DNA of 64,000 bases from contig NZ_JAAONZ010000016.1 of assembly GCF_011602365.1 (NCBI RefSeq), positions 97,699-161,698 of the forward strand, in the 5' to 3' direction. Position 1 is the stretch's first letter, and each line of letters starts with the position of its first letter. The position numbers were made by a program, and so were the translations under genes. A model generated the notes under the pieces. It searched no databases. It was given only the letters and a program-made list of their open reading frames with translations, and was not told the origin of the DNA. This document shows, piece after piece, positions 53,338 through 63,050 of this stretch. The DNA comes from Pseudomaricurvus hydrocarbonicus. GTDB lineage: Bacteria; Pseudomonadota; Gammaproteobacteria; Pseudomonadales; Cellvibrionaceae.

Positions 53338-54561
53338 ATGTTTCAACACAGCGAAAAATCCCAGCTGCTGCTGGCCAAGCTTAAGACTTTTATGGATGAG
53401 CATATTTACCCCAATGAAACGGCCTACGCCGAGCAGCTACACCGTGCCGAAAACCGCTTTGCACCGCTGCCGCTAATGGACGAACTGAAAGAAAAAGCCA
53501 AAGCCGCCGGACTGTGGAACCTGTTTGTGCCAGAAGACCATGCGCAATACTGCGAGCATGGCGGCTTGTCGTTTTTTGATTACGCGCCACTGGCCGAAGA
53601 AATGGGACGTGTCATCTGGGCGCCGGAGGTGTTTAACTGTAACGCACCGGACACCGGCAACATGGAGGTGTTTATGAATTACGCCACCCAGGCACAGCAG
53701 GACAAGTGGCTTAAGCCGCTGCTGGCCGGTGAAATTCGATCCTCTTATGCCATGACCGAGCCTCAGGTAGCTTCCAGTGACGCCACCAACATCCAACTGG
53801 AAATCAAAAAGGACGGCGACGAGTGGGTACTCAATGGTCGCAAGTGGTTTATCACCGGCGCCATGTACGAGCGCACCAAAATTTTTATTGTGATGGGCAA
53901 ATCCGATCCGCAGAATCCCAGCCGACACCTGCAGCAAACTCAGGTGCTGGTGCCTAAAGACACCCCGGGCATTACCCTGATCCGCCCGCTCACCACGCTC
54001 GGTTACGACGACGCTCCCATCGGTCATGCGGAGATTGTTTTTGACAACGTGCGGGTGCCACTGGAAAATGTTTTGCTAGGTGAAGGTCGTGGTTTCGAAA
54101 TTGCACAAGGGCGTCTCGGTCCAGGCCGTATGCACCATTGCATGCGCTTGATCGGCTCCGCACAACGCTCTTTGGAATTGGCCTGTAAACGGGCCGCTAG
54201 CCGTACAACTTTCGGCCGCACCCTGAGCAAACACCAGTCCGTGCGTGAAGAAATTTCAAAAAGTTTCTCGGAAATCGAAATGGCACGCTTGCTGGTACTG
54301 CGTACCAGCCACAAAATTGATGAAGAAGGTGTAGCGGCTTCAGTGGACATGATTGCCGCCACCAAGACTACCGTTCCGCTGCTGGTTCAAACTGTCATTG
54401 ACCGCTGCATGCAAATGCACGGCGCGGGTGGCTTGACAGAAGACTACTTCATGGCCGAAGCGTTCAATTATGCCCGCTGGTGCCGTCAGGCCGATGGACC
54501 CGATCAGGTCCATCAGATGGCATTGGGTAAAAAAATCATCGACCGCTACGCCGACCAGTAA
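53338..54561 (+). CDS. Acyl-CoA dehydrogenase, ACAD10/11-like
   Basis: 407 residues. The FAD/substrate segments SYAMTEPQVASSDATN and GRKWFITGAMYE, and the C-terminal end HGAGGLTEDYFMAEAFNYARWCRQADGPDQVH, match the ACAD10/11 branch rather than classic medium-chain enzymes. The kinase domain fused to ACAD10/11 in animals is encoded here by the next gene, 10 bp downstream. In that system the dehydrogenase handles phosphorylated 4-hydroxyacyl-CoA. The substrate here is inferred only. Confidence 0.9.
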   Translation: MFQHSEKSQLLLAKLKTFMDEHIYPNETAYAEQLHRAENRFAPLPLMDELKEKAKAAGLWNLFVPEDHAQYCEHGGLSFFDYAPLAEEMGRVIWAPEVFNCNAPDTGNMEVFMNYATQAQQDKWLKPLLAGEIRSSYAMTEPQVASSDATNIQLEIKKDGDEWVLNGRKWFITGAMYERTKIFIVMGKSDPQNPSRHLQQTQVLVPKDTPGITLIRPLTTLGYDDAPIGHAEIVFDNVRVPLENVLLGEGRGFEIAQGRLGPGRMHHCMRLIGSAQRSLELACKRAASRTTFGRTLSKHQSVREEISKSFSEIEMARLLVLRTSHKIDEEGVAASVDMIAATKTTVPLLVQTVIDRCMQMHGAGGLTEDYFMAEAFNYARWCRQADGPDQVHQMALGKKIIDRYADQ

Positions 54562-54571
54562 GGATCGAACC

Positions 54572-55603
54572 ATGAGCGAATCTCATCAAACTGCCTTTGC
54601 CTTCGATACCGACAAACTGGCCCTGTATCTGGAGCAACACGTGGTGGGGTTTAAAGGCCCGATCACAGCCGAAAAATTTTCCGGAGGACAGTCCAATCCC
54701 ACCTTTCTGCTGCACGCAGCCAGCGGCAAATACGTATTGCGCCGCAAGCCACCTGGTGAACTGCTGAAATCCGCGCACGCCGTCGACCGCGAGTATCGGG
54801 TGATTGCCGCGCTTGCGGGTACTGGCGTCCCGGTCGCCAAAGCGTATCACCTGTGCGAAGACGACAGTGTGATTGGCAGCATGTTCTACCTGATGGAGTA
54901 CATCGACGGTCGGGTGATGTGGGATCCGTCCCTGCCCGAAGAAACGCCACAAAATCGCGCCGCCATTTACACCGAAATGAACCGAGTGCTGGCGGCCCTG
55001 CACTCGGTTGACATTGAGGCAGTCGGTCTCAGTGACTACGGCAAACCCGGCAACTACTTCGAGCGCCAAATTGGCCGCTGGAGCACACAATACCGGGCAT
55101 CAGAAACGCAAACCATTGCGGAAATGGAAACCTTGATGGAATGGTTACCGGCCAATATGCCCGCCGATGATGGTCGTATTGCCCTCGCACATGGAGATTT
55201 TCGTCTGGACAACATGATGTTCCACCGCGAAAAACCGCAAGTGTTGGCCCTGGTAGACTGGGAACTGTCGACGTTGGGGCATCCCTTTGCGGATCTCGCC
55301 TACCAGTGCATGCAATTACGCATGGAAAGCTCCGGCGTGATGTCAGGCTTGGGGGGTGTAGATCGTGCAGCCTTGGGTATTCCCAGCGAAGAACAATACG
55401 TGGCACAGTACTGTGAACGCATGGGGCTAGACGGCATTGAACACTGGAATTTTTACCTGGTGTTCAGTTTTTTCCGCTTTGCCGCCATATTACAAGGGGT
55501 TAAAAAGCGTGCACAGGGCGGTAACGCCTCCAGTGAAAAAGCCGTGCAAATGGGCGCATTGGTCTCACCCTTGGCCAGGCAGGCTGTGCGCCTGATTGAA
55601 TAA
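54572..55603 (+). CDS. APH-family phosphotransferase, ACAD10/11 kinase-like
   Basis: 343 residues from the ATG at 54572, 10 bp after the dehydrogenase stop with an AAGGA site; the longer frame would overlap that gene by 90 bp. Aminoglycoside-phosphotransferase fold: FSGGQSNPTFLL nucleotide loop, YVLRRKPPGELL with the catalytic Lys region, the LAHGDFRLDNMMFH catalytic loop (His, Asp, Asn) and LVDWELSTLGHPFADLAY metal site. Homologues of this type (LvaA in levulinate catabolism, ACAD10/11 kinase domains) phosphorylate 4-hydroxyacyl-CoA. Confidence 0.9.
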   Translation: MSESHQTAFAFDTDKLALYLEQHVVGFKGPITAEKFSGGQSNPTFLLHAASGKYVLRRKPPGELLKSAHAVDREYRVIAALAGTGVPVAKAYHLCEDDSVIGSMFYLMEYIDGRVMWDPSLPEETPQNRAAIYTEMNRVLAALHSVDIEAVGLSDYGKPGNYFERQIGRWSTQYRASETQTIAEMETLMEWLPANMPADDGRIALAHGDFRLDNMMFHREKPQVLALVDWELSTLGHPFADLAYQCMQLRMESSGVMSGLGGVDRAALGIPSEEQYVAQYCERMGLDGIEHWNFYLVFSFFRFAAILQGVKKRAQGGNASSEKAVQMGALVSPLARQAVRLIE

Positions 55604-55698
55604 CAGGCACCGCATCTGGGCTTAGGCTATTCATATACAAATATAAAAGATCACCATCAACAGCGGGCAGATCGTGTAAACGGCTGGAGGGAAAAGTG

Positions 55699-56874
55699 AT
55701 GTTTAAGCGTGATTTTACTGAAGAGCAAGGCATGTTTCGGCATGCCTATCGCAAGTTTTTGCATCAGGAAATCCAGCCCCACATGGAGCAGTGGCGCGAA
55801 CAGGGGATTGTCGATCGTGAAGCTTTCTTAAAAGCCGGCGCCAACGGTTTCCTCTGCACCTGGGCCGATGAAGCTTTTGGCGGACTGGGTGACCCCGACT
55901 TTCGCTTTGAACAAATCATGATTGAGGAAACCCAGTACGCGCTGTGTGCCGATTGGTATTCTACGTTGCATAGCCGTTTGGTTGCGCCTTACCTGAAACG
56001 GTTTGGCACCCCGGAACAACAACAGCGCTTTCTGCCCAAATGCGTCAGCGGTGACACCATTCTAGCCGTTGCCATGACCGAAGCCGATGCCGGCAGCGAT
56101 TTGGCCGGTATGCGCAGTACCGCTATCGACCAGGGCGATCATTATCTACTGAACGGCAGTAAAACTTATATCTCCAACGGCATCAACGCCGACCTGGTGA
56201 TCGTTGCTGCCAAAACTGATCCGCTGAATAACCCTCGTGCCGTTAGCCTGTTTCTTGTCGAGCGGGGTATGGCCGGGTTTGAGCGCGGTGCCAACCTTAA
56301 GAAAATGGGCAAAAAAGGCCAGGATACCGCGGAGCTGTTCTTTGCTGACGTAAAAATCCCAAAGGAAAACCTACTGGGTGTAGAGGGCAAGGGATTATCA
56401 CAACTGATGGAAGCACTGGCGGAAGAGCGTTTAATCTCGGCAGTAGAAGCTTTGGCTGCCGCCCAAAAAGCGTTCGATATCACCGTGGAATTTACCCAAC
56501 AAAGAAAGCTGTTCCAGAAACAGCTGTGTGACTTTCAGAATACCCAGTTCCAACTGGCTGACTTGCGGGCTCAACTGGATATGCAACAGGTGTTCATTGA
56601 TCAATGCGTAAAAGCCGTCAATGCTGACCAACTCACCGCAGTGGACGCCGCCAAAGCCAAGTACCTCACCACAGAATTGTTGTGCAAAGTCGTGGATGAA
56701 GGCGTTCAGCTGCATGGTGGTGCCGGCTATATGGACGAGTACCCCATTTCCCGGATGTACACAGATGCCCGTGTGACCCGTATCTATGCCGGTACCTCAG
56801 AGATCATGAAGCTGCTGATCAGCAGGGACATCTACAGCGGCGATTATTGCCCGTTTATCGATCGCGACCTGTAA
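55699..56874 (+). CDS. Acyl-CoA dehydrogenase, long-chain/LCAD-like
   Basis: 391 residues from the ATG at 55699 (GGAGGG ribosome site; a GTG one codon earlier is possible). AMTEADAGSDLAGMRSTA, LNGSKTYISNGINADLVIV and the C-terminal HGGAGYMDEYPISRMYTDARVTRIYAGTSEIMK are typical of the LCAD-like branch used for acyl-CoA of varied chains. It oxidises acyl-CoA to enoyl-CoA and passes electrons to ETF. Second dehydrogenase of the operon, 95 bp after the kinase. Confidence 0.92.
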   Translation: MFKRDFTEEQGMFRHAYRKFLHQEIQPHMEQWREQGIVDREAFLKAGANGFLCTWADEAFGGLGDPDFRFEQIMIEETQYALCADWYSTLHSRLVAPYLKRFGTPEQQQRFLPKCVSGDTILAVAMTEADAGSDLAGMRSTAIDQGDHYLLNGSKTYISNGINADLVIVAAKTDPLNNPRAVSLFLVERGMAGFERGANLKKMGKKGQDTAELFFADVKIPKENLLGVEGKGLSQLMEALAEERLISAVEALAAAQKAFDITVEFTQQRKLFQKQLCDFQNTQFQLADLRAQLDMQQVFIDQCVKAVNADQLTAVDAAKAKYLTTELLCKVVDEGVQLHGGAGYMDEYPISRMYTDARVTRIYAGTSEIMKLLISRDIYSGDYCPFIDRDL

Positions 56875-56927
56875 CTCCCAACACACGCCATACTGAAAAC
56901 AAAACTGCCGTCAGGAGAAATACACCC

Positions 56928-57707
56928 ATGTCACCATCCATTCAAAACCTGCTGTCGCTGGAGGGAAAAACCGTACTCATCTCTGGCGCCTCCAGCGGAC
57001 TCGGCGCTCACTTTGCCGAGATCATGACAGACGCAGGTGCCGAAGTCATCGTTGCAGCACGGCGGGTCGATAAACTGCAACAATTGGTTGAAACCCTAAT
57101 TGCTAATGGTGGAAAAGCGCAGGCATTGGAGATGGACGTCACCGATGCCGACAGTGTCAACAAGGCCTTTGCACAACTGGACGGAATGATCGACTCCCTC
57201 GACATTTTGGTGAACAACGCGGGCATCAGCTCAGCCCCCACCCGTTTCACAGAGTTGGACGAAGACGACTGGGGGTATGTGCTGGACGTCAATTTAAAAG
57301 GCGCCTGGCGGGTCGCCAAACACGCCGCTATCCGTATGAAAGCGAGCGGTAAAGGCTCCATCATCAACACCGGCTCTATTTACAGTTTGTGCACGGGTCT
57401 TCTAAAAGCCGACTACAACGTCTCCAAAGCGGCCATTGCCCAGCTCACCAAAAACATGGCCCTGGAGTTGTCCCGCTACGGTGTTCGCGTCAACAGCCTG
57501 TATCCCGGCTATTTCGCGTCAGCGATTAACGAAAGTGAGTTCAGCACAGAACGGGGTAAAGCCTACATTGCCCGTCTGGTTCCTCAACGTCTGGGAGAGT
57601 TCCACGAATTAAATGGGCCTCTGCTGTTGCTGGCCAGTGATGCCGGCTCCTACATGACCGGAACGTCTTTGGTGGTCGATGGGGGCAGCCTGCTCAGTCC
57701 CATTTGA
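56928..57707 (+). CDS. Short-chain dehydrogenase/reductase
   Basis: 259 residues from the ATG at 56928, which has an AGGAGAAA ribosome site; the ORF start further upstream overlaps the dehydrogenase. SGASSGLGAH cofactor motif, NNAGI, Ser in NTGSIYS, YNVSK and a final DGGSLLSPI. Last gene of the LysR-linked operon. It probably oxidises a hydroxyacyl intermediate. Confidence 0.9.
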   Translation: MSPSIQNLLSLEGKTVLISGASSGLGAHFAEIMTDAGAEVIVAARRVDKLQQLVETLIANGGKAQALEMDVTDADSVNKAFAQLDGMIDSLDILVNNAGISSAPTRFTELDEDDWGYVLDVNLKGAWRVAKHAAIRMKASGKGSIINTGSIYSLCTGLLKADYNVSKAAIAQLTKNMALELSRYGVRVNSLYPGYFASAINESEFSTERGKAYIARLVPQRLGEFHELNGPLLLLASDAGSYMTGTSLVVDGGSLLSPI

Positions 57708-57831
57708 TGATACGGCGACTCATCGAATCAAACGGATGGAGAAGCTACCATGGTCGTATTGGTTTTAACGGCGCTGCACACAACGAAATGACGGCTGGGT
57801 AACGCCTAATGAAGGCACTTCACTGTGACTC

Positions 57832-60213
57832 TCACTCCTGACGGATACCTGGCGTTAATTGCACGGCAATGGATTTGTACGTCGGTGTGCCACAGCCTTC
57901 CGCCACACTGTCAAGCGGCACCAGCGGATTGGTCTCCGGATAGTAGGCGGCCAGGCAGCCCCTGGGGATTTGAAACTCAACCACTTTAAAGCCTTTGACC
58001 TGGCGCAAACGGTTGTCACTGTCCGGCTGATTCACCGTGGTGATGTCCACCCGGTCGCCGGGTGTTAAGCCTTGTTGCTTAATGTCGTCCGGGTTCATGA
58101 ACAACACATTGCGCTCGCCACTGATGCCTCGATAACGATCGTTCATGCCGTAGATGGTGGTGTTGTATTGATCGTGTGAGCGCAAAGTCTGCAGCGTAAA
58201 ACCCGTGTTCGCGGCGCGGTGCTGCTGATCCTGCTCGTGCATCAATGCCTCCGGTAACGCACTGTCGGAAAAGACAGCCCGCTGAGTGGCTGTACGCCAC
58301 TCGCGCAACGCGGCCGAATTGGTCAGATGAAAACCGCGTTTTTGCCGGATGCGCTCATTAAAATCTTCAAACCCGGGCAGCACCTGGCTGATTTCTTCCC
58401 GGATCAGTTGATAATCATCCGCCAGCGACAACCAGCTGAGGTGGGCCGCAGGCTGTCGGGTTGCCCTCAGCGTGGCCTGGGCAATCCCCGCCACAATCGC
58501 GGTTTCAGAGCGCAGCGATGGCGCAGCGGGTTCATTGCTGCCCTGCGAACTGTGCACCATGCTCATGGAATCTTCGACCGTGATGATTTGCTCACCGCTC
58601 GCTTGCCGGTCGATTTCCGTGCGCCCAAGACAGGGCAGGATCAGGGCTTTTTGGCCGGTGATCACGTGGCTGCGATTGAGCTTGGTACTGATGTGGACGG
58701 TGAGCGCGCAATGGCTCAGCGCGCGGTGCGTCTGGGCCGTGTCGGGGGTGGCGGCCGCAAAATTTCCCCCCAGCCCGATGAAGACCCTGGCCTTGTGATC
58801 CAGCATCGCCTGAATGGATTCGACGGTGTTCAAACCCTGCTGCCGGGGAATGGCAAAGTCATAGCGCTGCTGTAAGGCGTCCAAAAGTTCAGCCGGGGGG
58901 CGCTCGTTGATACCGACGGTGCGATTGCCCTGGACGTTGGAATGACCGCGCACAGGACAGGCGCCTGCACCGGGTTTGCCGATGTTGCCTTTCATCAGCA
59001 GCAGGTTCACCAGCTCCCGCACCGTGGCAACAGAATGCCGGTGCTGGGTAATGCCCATGGCCCAGGTGAAAATACTGCGTTCACTACTCATATAAATGCG
59101 GCCGAGCTTTTCGATCTCCTGCTGTTCCAGTCCGCTTTGGGCGATGATTTTCGCCCAGGGCGTTGCTTTGACCACAGCTTCATAAGCGTCAAAGTTATCG
59201 CAATGTTGAGCGATAAAATCCCGGTCTATCACCCCCTGGGTATCCGCACCCTTGTCGGTCTGATCCTGTTCCTGTTCCTGTTCAAACAGAAATTTGGCCA
59301 TGCCCCGCAGCAGCGCCATGTCACCCCCCAGCCGCGGGGTAACGTAGTGCTGGCTGATGGCGGTACTGCTGCCAATGAGCATCTCTTTCGGGCTTTGTGG
59401 GTCCGAGAACCTTTGTAAGCCGCGCTCTTTCAGATTGTTGATGGCCACCACCTGGGCGCCGCGCTTTGCCGCCTTGCGCAGGGTGGCGAGCATCCTCGGG
59501 TGGTTGGTGCCCGGGTTCTGCCCAAACACAAAAATGGCTTCAGCCTGCTCAAAGTCGTGCATAGTCACGGTGCCTTTGCCGGTACCGATGCTCAGCCCCA
59601 GCCCTACCCCGGACGCTTCGTGGCACATGTTCGAACAGTCGGGAAAATTGTTGGTGCCAAAAGCCCGCCCAAACAGTTGATACAGATAGGCCACTTCATT
59701 ACTGGCGCGACCCGAGGTATAAAACAGCGCCTCATCGGGTGACGCAAGCGCGTTCAATTCCCCGGCAATCAGTTGGAAAGCCCGACCCCAGCTGACCGGT
59801 TGATAGTGGTCGTGCTCACCGTCGTAAAACATCGGCTCGCACAGGCGACCGCTTTTCTCTAACGCGTAATCACTCCAGCTGCGCAGCTCTGCCAGGCTGT
59901 GACGCGCAAAAAAGTCGGCGTCGGCGCGCTTGCTGGTCACTTCCCAGGCGACAGCCTTGACCCCATTTTCACAAAAATCAATTTTACCCGCCGTCGGCTC
60001 TTCCCCCCAGGCGCAACCCGGACAATCAAATCCACCCGGCTGATTGGCTTTTAACAGAGTTTTGACGCCCTTGGCGGCATCTTCGCTCTGGATCAAATGC
60101 TTCGCCGAACTTTTTAAGGCGCCCCAGCCGCCGGCCGGATGGGGGTATGGCACCGGCTCCTCGGGGTGGCTGTTAGAAGGATTGCGCTGGCTGTCGTCGT
60201 GGCGGTGACTCAT
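57832..60213 (-). CDS. FdhF/YdeP-family molybdopterin oxidoreductase
   Basis: 793 residues. An N-terminal region with FDCPGCAWGEE (about residues 58-68) carries CxxC, and NFPDCSNMCHEASG is near residue 190, the pattern of the YdeP branch that lacks a full four-Cys iron-sulfur motif and selenocysteine. Molybdopterin-contacting GQNPGTNHPRM and GMNDRYRGISGERNVLFMNPDD follow. No signal peptide, so cytosolic. YdeP-type proteins are linked to acid or formate metabolism but have no firmly assigned substrate. It is next to fdhD, whose product is needed for activity of formate dehydrogenase-type enzymes. Confidence 0.9.
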   Translation of the reverse strand: MSHRHDDSQRNPSNSHPEEPVPYPHPAGGWGALKSSAKHLIQSEDAAKGVKTLLKANQPGGFDCPGCAWGEEPTAGKIDFCENGVKAVAWEVTSKRADADFFARHSLAELRSWSDYALEKSGRLCEPMFYDGEHDHYQPVSWGRAFQLIAGELNALASPDEALFYTSGRASNEVAYLYQLFGRAFGTNNFPDCSNMCHEASGVGLGLSIGTGKGTVTMHDFEQAEAIFVFGQNPGTNHPRMLATLRKAAKRGAQVVAINNLKERGLQRFSDPQSPKEMLIGSSTAISQHYVTPRLGGDMALLRGMAKFLFEQEQEQDQTDKGADTQGVIDRDFIAQHCDNFDAYEAVVKATPWAKIIAQSGLEQQEIEKLGRIYMSSERSIFTWAMGITQHRHSVATVRELVNLLLMKGNIGKPGAGACPVRGHSNVQGNRTVGINERPPAELLDALQQRYDFAIPRQQGLNTVESIQAMLDHKARVFIGLGGNFAAATPDTAQTHRALSHCALTVHISTKLNRSHVITGQKALILPCLGRTEIDRQASGEQIITVEDSMSMVHSSQGSNEPAAPSLRSETAIVAGIAQATLRATRQPAAHLSWLSLADDYQLIREEISQVLPGFEDFNERIRQKRGFHLTNSAALREWRTATQRAVFSDSALPEALMHEQDQQHRAANTGFTLQTLRSHDQYNTTIYGMNDRYRGISGERNVLFMNPDDIKQQGLTPGDRVDITTVNQPDSDNRLRQVKGFKVVEFQIPRGCLAAYYPETNPLVPLDSVAEGCGTPTYKSIAVQLTPGIRQE

Positions 60214-60343
60214 GTTGTGTCTCTCGAAAAAAATAATGACGGTCGATCAAAACGTTGTGAACGCCAATAAAAACGCTGCTGTCGTGCCATGAGACCTGGT
60301 CCTAAAGCCGGCCTATGACATCCTCAACCGCTCACAAGTATTA

Positions 60344-61231
60344 TCAGGCGAAGCGTTTAAGCTCTGATTGCTGAAAACAAAACAACAGCACCCCCGACTG
60401 TGCGGCCGACTGCACAGCCAGGTTGGTGGGCGGCGCCAAAGTCACCAGACAAGCAATCCCTGCGCGCGCGCACTTAATCACCAGATCGTGGCTGCAGCGG
60501 CTGGTGAGCATGGCAAACCCGGTGTTCAGAGGCTGCTGTTCCAGGGAGGCTTTGCCGATCAATTTGTCCAGGGCCGAATGGCGACCGACGTCTTCACTGA
60601 TCACCAACGCCTCTGCACCGTGGTGATGGCTGAACAAGGCGGCACTGTGATGGCCACGGGCGTATCGATATTGCTTTTGCAGTGCACCCAGGGTGTGCTT
60701 GGCGCACTCTATGGTGTCAAAACTGGGCGCCATAACCCCAGAGGTGGTCTCGCGCTTAACCAGGCTATCTTGATTCATAGCCGCCTCAAGCGAATCGATA
60801 CCGCACAACCCACAGCCACTGGGGCCGGCCATCAGGCGTTTTCGGTCTTTCAGTTGGTATTCGCAGGAGGCCAGCACGGTGAGGTCCACTTGCCAGCCCA
60901 AAGGCTGAGCTTCACAGTCGATGGACAAAATGTCATGTGTCCCCGTGATGAACCCTTCACTGATGCAAAACCCTACAGCAAAGGCTTCCAGATCGTTTGG
61001 GGATACCATCATGACGGCCTGGCAAATGCCGTTAATGCACAGAGCTACGGCGACTTCCTGCAGTTCGGTTTGTGCGGAAAGGTGGGTTAGAGCCAGGCTA
61101 TGGGGATGAGGCACGCTGTGCGCTTGATCCGGGCCGGGCCGGGCTGACATACCAGCCGCTTCGGCTGCAGCAGGCTTAGGGGAAGACATTTTAGCGTTTG
61201 GCAGAAAGTCAGTGTTCACAAGACTCGCCAT
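60344..61231 (-). CDS. fdhD: Formate dehydrogenase accessory sulfurtransferase FdhD
   Basis: 295 residues from the ATG at 61231 (AAGGGTG site before it; the longer start at 61261 lacks one). Conserved CGLCG of the catalytic loop (GPSGCGLCGIDSLE), FCISEGFITG, VSEDVGRHSALDKLIG and SRCSHDLVIKCARAGI are all present. FdhD transfers sulfur from IscS to the molybdenum cofactor before insertion into formate dehydrogenase-like enzymes. The partner here is the YdeP-type protein 130 bp downstream. Confidence 0.95.
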   Translation of the reverse strand: MASLVNTDFLPNAKMSSPKPAAAEAAGMSARPGPDQAHSVPHPHSLALTHLSAQTELQEVAVALCINGICQAVMMVSPNDLEAFAVGFCISEGFITGTHDILSIDCEAQPLGWQVDLTVLASCEYQLKDRKRLMAGPSGCGLCGIDSLEAAMNQDSLVKRETTSGVMAPSFDTIECAKHTLGALQKQYRYARGHHSAALFSHHHGAEALVISEDVGRHSALDKLIGKASLEQQPLNTGFAMLTSRCSHDLVIKCARAGIACLVTLAPPTNLAVQSAAQSGVLLFCFQQSELKRFA

Positions 61232-61374
61232 GGCAACACCCTTATATGCATTAGAGTTCATATTTAAATGCCTTTATGATGATCAACTGAGGCTAAAGTA
61301 TCACTGGCTAGAACTTTGTAAAATATGCATTTTTGTGCCTATTTACTATAATATCGACCCTGGAAGATATGTTG

Positions 61375-61430
61375 TACCTTTATCGACCCTCTACCTTTGC
61401 CAGTTTTACCTTTATCACTCCTGTACCTTT
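61375..61430. promoter_or_regulatory. Four direct repeats of TACCTTT
   Basis: TACCTTT occurs at 61375, 61392, 61407 and 61424, with spacings of 17, 15 and 17 bp. The array sits in the 233-bp gap between fdhD and the divergent regulator, about 35 bp before its ribosome site. It is a likely binding site for several copies of a regulator, perhaps the one encoded next door. Confidence 0.5.
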
Positions 61431-61464
61431 AACAACCCGGGTACACCCTCGAGAGGCAGCTGTT

Positions 61465-62559
61465 GTGACGACGAAACAAATTCATATCGACCCCGGCTGG
61501 ACGTTTCGGGATGAGGCGGGCAACACCCTCGAACCGCAATTATTTTCATTACTGCAGGCCATCTTTGAGCACAAGAAATTAACCCTGGCGGCCAAGGCCG
61601 CAGGCATCTCTTATCGCCATGCCTGGAATTTATTGCAGAAGTGGTCCGGCTTTTTTGGTACCGATCTGGTCACCATGTCCCGGGGCCGCGGGGCTGAATT
61701 GACCCTGCTGGGGGAGAAATTACTCTGGGCAGAGCAGCGCGTCATGGCCCGGTTTCAACCGCAAATGGCCAATATTGCCTCAGAGCTTAACCTGGAAATC
61801 CATAAAGCCATGGCGGGTGTCTCGCCGGTGTTGCGCATACAAGCCAGCCACGGCTACGCGGTCGCCTTACTACCGAAAGCGCTCAGTGAGATTCAGCTGG
61901 ATCTGCAATACAGCAGTCCTGTAGAAGCCCTGTCAGCCCTCAATCGCGGCAGTTGCGATATCGCGGGCTTCCACCTGCCCACACAGGTGTCGATACCGGC
62001 CGTCAATGAACACTACCAGCGATTATTAAAGCCCCGCGCCCATAAAATCATACGCTTTATCTCCCGCCAGCAAGGCTTGATGATCAAGGCCGACAACCCC
62101 TGCGGGATTCATGGTTTGAACGATCTGGTGCCAAAAGAAAATAGTGAAATGCAGCCTGCTGCAGTCTGGCCGCGATTCATCAATCGACAAGAGGACTCCG
62201 GCACGCGGGCACTGTTTGATCAACTGCTGCTGGATCAGGGCCTCAGTCACGAAGCCATCAACGGTTACAATAATCGCGAGTACACCCACTCGGCGGTGGC
62301 GGCCTATGTGGCTGCCGGCATGGCGGATGTGGGTTTTGGCGTCGAAGAAGCGGCACACAAATTTGGCCTGCAGTTTATCCCCCTGTGCCGCGAAGATTAC
62401 CTGTTTGTGTGTCACCAGAAAAAGCTCAAGCAAGCAGTGGTGGAAAACTTTGTGACCGCGCTGTCAGCACCTTCTTTCAAAAAGAACATAGAACAGCTCG
62501 CCGGGTACAGCGCCCATGACTGTGGCCAGATAGTGGATGTTGCCACGGTGCTTGACTGA
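61465..62559 (+). CDS. ModE-like HTH regulator with molybdate-binding-protein-like domain
   Basis: 364 residues from GTG at 61465, preceded by GAGAGG. The upstream frame from 61333 reads through the repeat array and is unlikely. The N-terminal LysR/ModE-type helix-turn-helix is LTLAAKAAGISYRHAWNLLQKWSGFFG. The C-terminal 230 residues form a PBP-like domain of the kind seen in molybdate-responsive regulators (RQEDSGTRALFDQLLL, then AAYVAAGMADVGFGVEEAA). Divergent from fdhD/ydeP-type genes, which it probably controls in response to molybdate or tungstate. Confidence 0.85.
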   Translation: MTTKQIHIDPGWTFRDEAGNTLEPQLFSLLQAIFEHKKLTLAAKAAGISYRHAWNLLQKWSGFFGTDLVTMSRGRGAELTLLGEKLLWAEQRVMARFQPQMANIASELNLEIHKAMAGVSPVLRIQASHGYAVALLPKALSEIQLDLQYSSPVEALSALNRGSCDIAGFHLPTQVSIPAVNEHYQRLLKPRAHKIIRFISRQQGLMIKADNPCGIHGLNDLVPKENSEMQPAAVWPRFINRQEDSGTRALFDQLLLDQGLSHEAINGYNNREYTHSAVAAYVAAGMADVGFGVEEAAHKFGLQFIPLCREDYLFVCHQKKLKQAVVENFVTALSAPSFKKNIEQLAGYSAHDCGQIVDVATVLD

Positions 62560-62657
62560 CCGAGACAAACCTTTGCCGCTGCTACCGCTCAAACCATCAC
62601 ACCCAATCTGTTCGCTTAACGCCTGCCCTTCAAACTTATTTCGACTGAATCGATATT

Positions 62658-63050
62658 TTAATCCTTAAAGTCAAATAAACAGAAAACTTTATAGAAATCA
62701 ATATGGTAGAGAGTCCAAAAACAGCCAATACCACGATTAATACCATGGCTCCATCGGCTAAGATTTTGCTTCCTCCAACTAGACTTTATTGCGATAACAA
62801 AACCCATAATCACTAAGAAGGTGCATATACAATTCAAGCTTCGCGAACAGATGACTTTGGATATTATTTGCTGCAGTTCTGAAACCATACACACACAGAA
62901 AAATAATGAGATTATTGCTGTCAGAATACCTGGACTGGGAGAGGTATAACACCGGGTCACAGGAGAAACTGGTTGCGTCGCATCAGCAGCACTGATTAGC
63001 GTACAAATTGTCGTTTGATGTTTAGATAGAGTTGTCGTGATCAGTTTCAA
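62658..63050 (-). CDS. Hypothetical membrane protein
   Basis: Up to 130 codons. Two hydrophobic stretches are seen (GILTAIISLFFCVCMV and CICTFLVIMGFVIAI), with basic residues between and after. A shorter frame from the Met at 62888 keeps the second. No family is recognised, no ribosome site is clear, and its 5' end overlaps the IS6 pseudogene. AT-rich compared with the genes to the left. It could be a real small membrane protein of recent arrival or a chance frame. Confidence 0.3.
   Translation of the reverse strand: MKLITTTLSKHQTTICTLISAADATQPVSPVTRCYTSPSPGILTAIISLFFCVCMVSELQQIISKVICSRSLNCICTFLVIMGFVIAIKSSWRKQNLSRWSHGINRGIGCFWTLYHIDFYKVFCLFDFKD

Noticed and set aside
59241..59290. CCTGTT microrepeat as a phase-variable tract in the YdeP-type gene
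   Set aside because: Only about three in-frame copies encoding a Glu/Gln run; length changes would not shift the frame.
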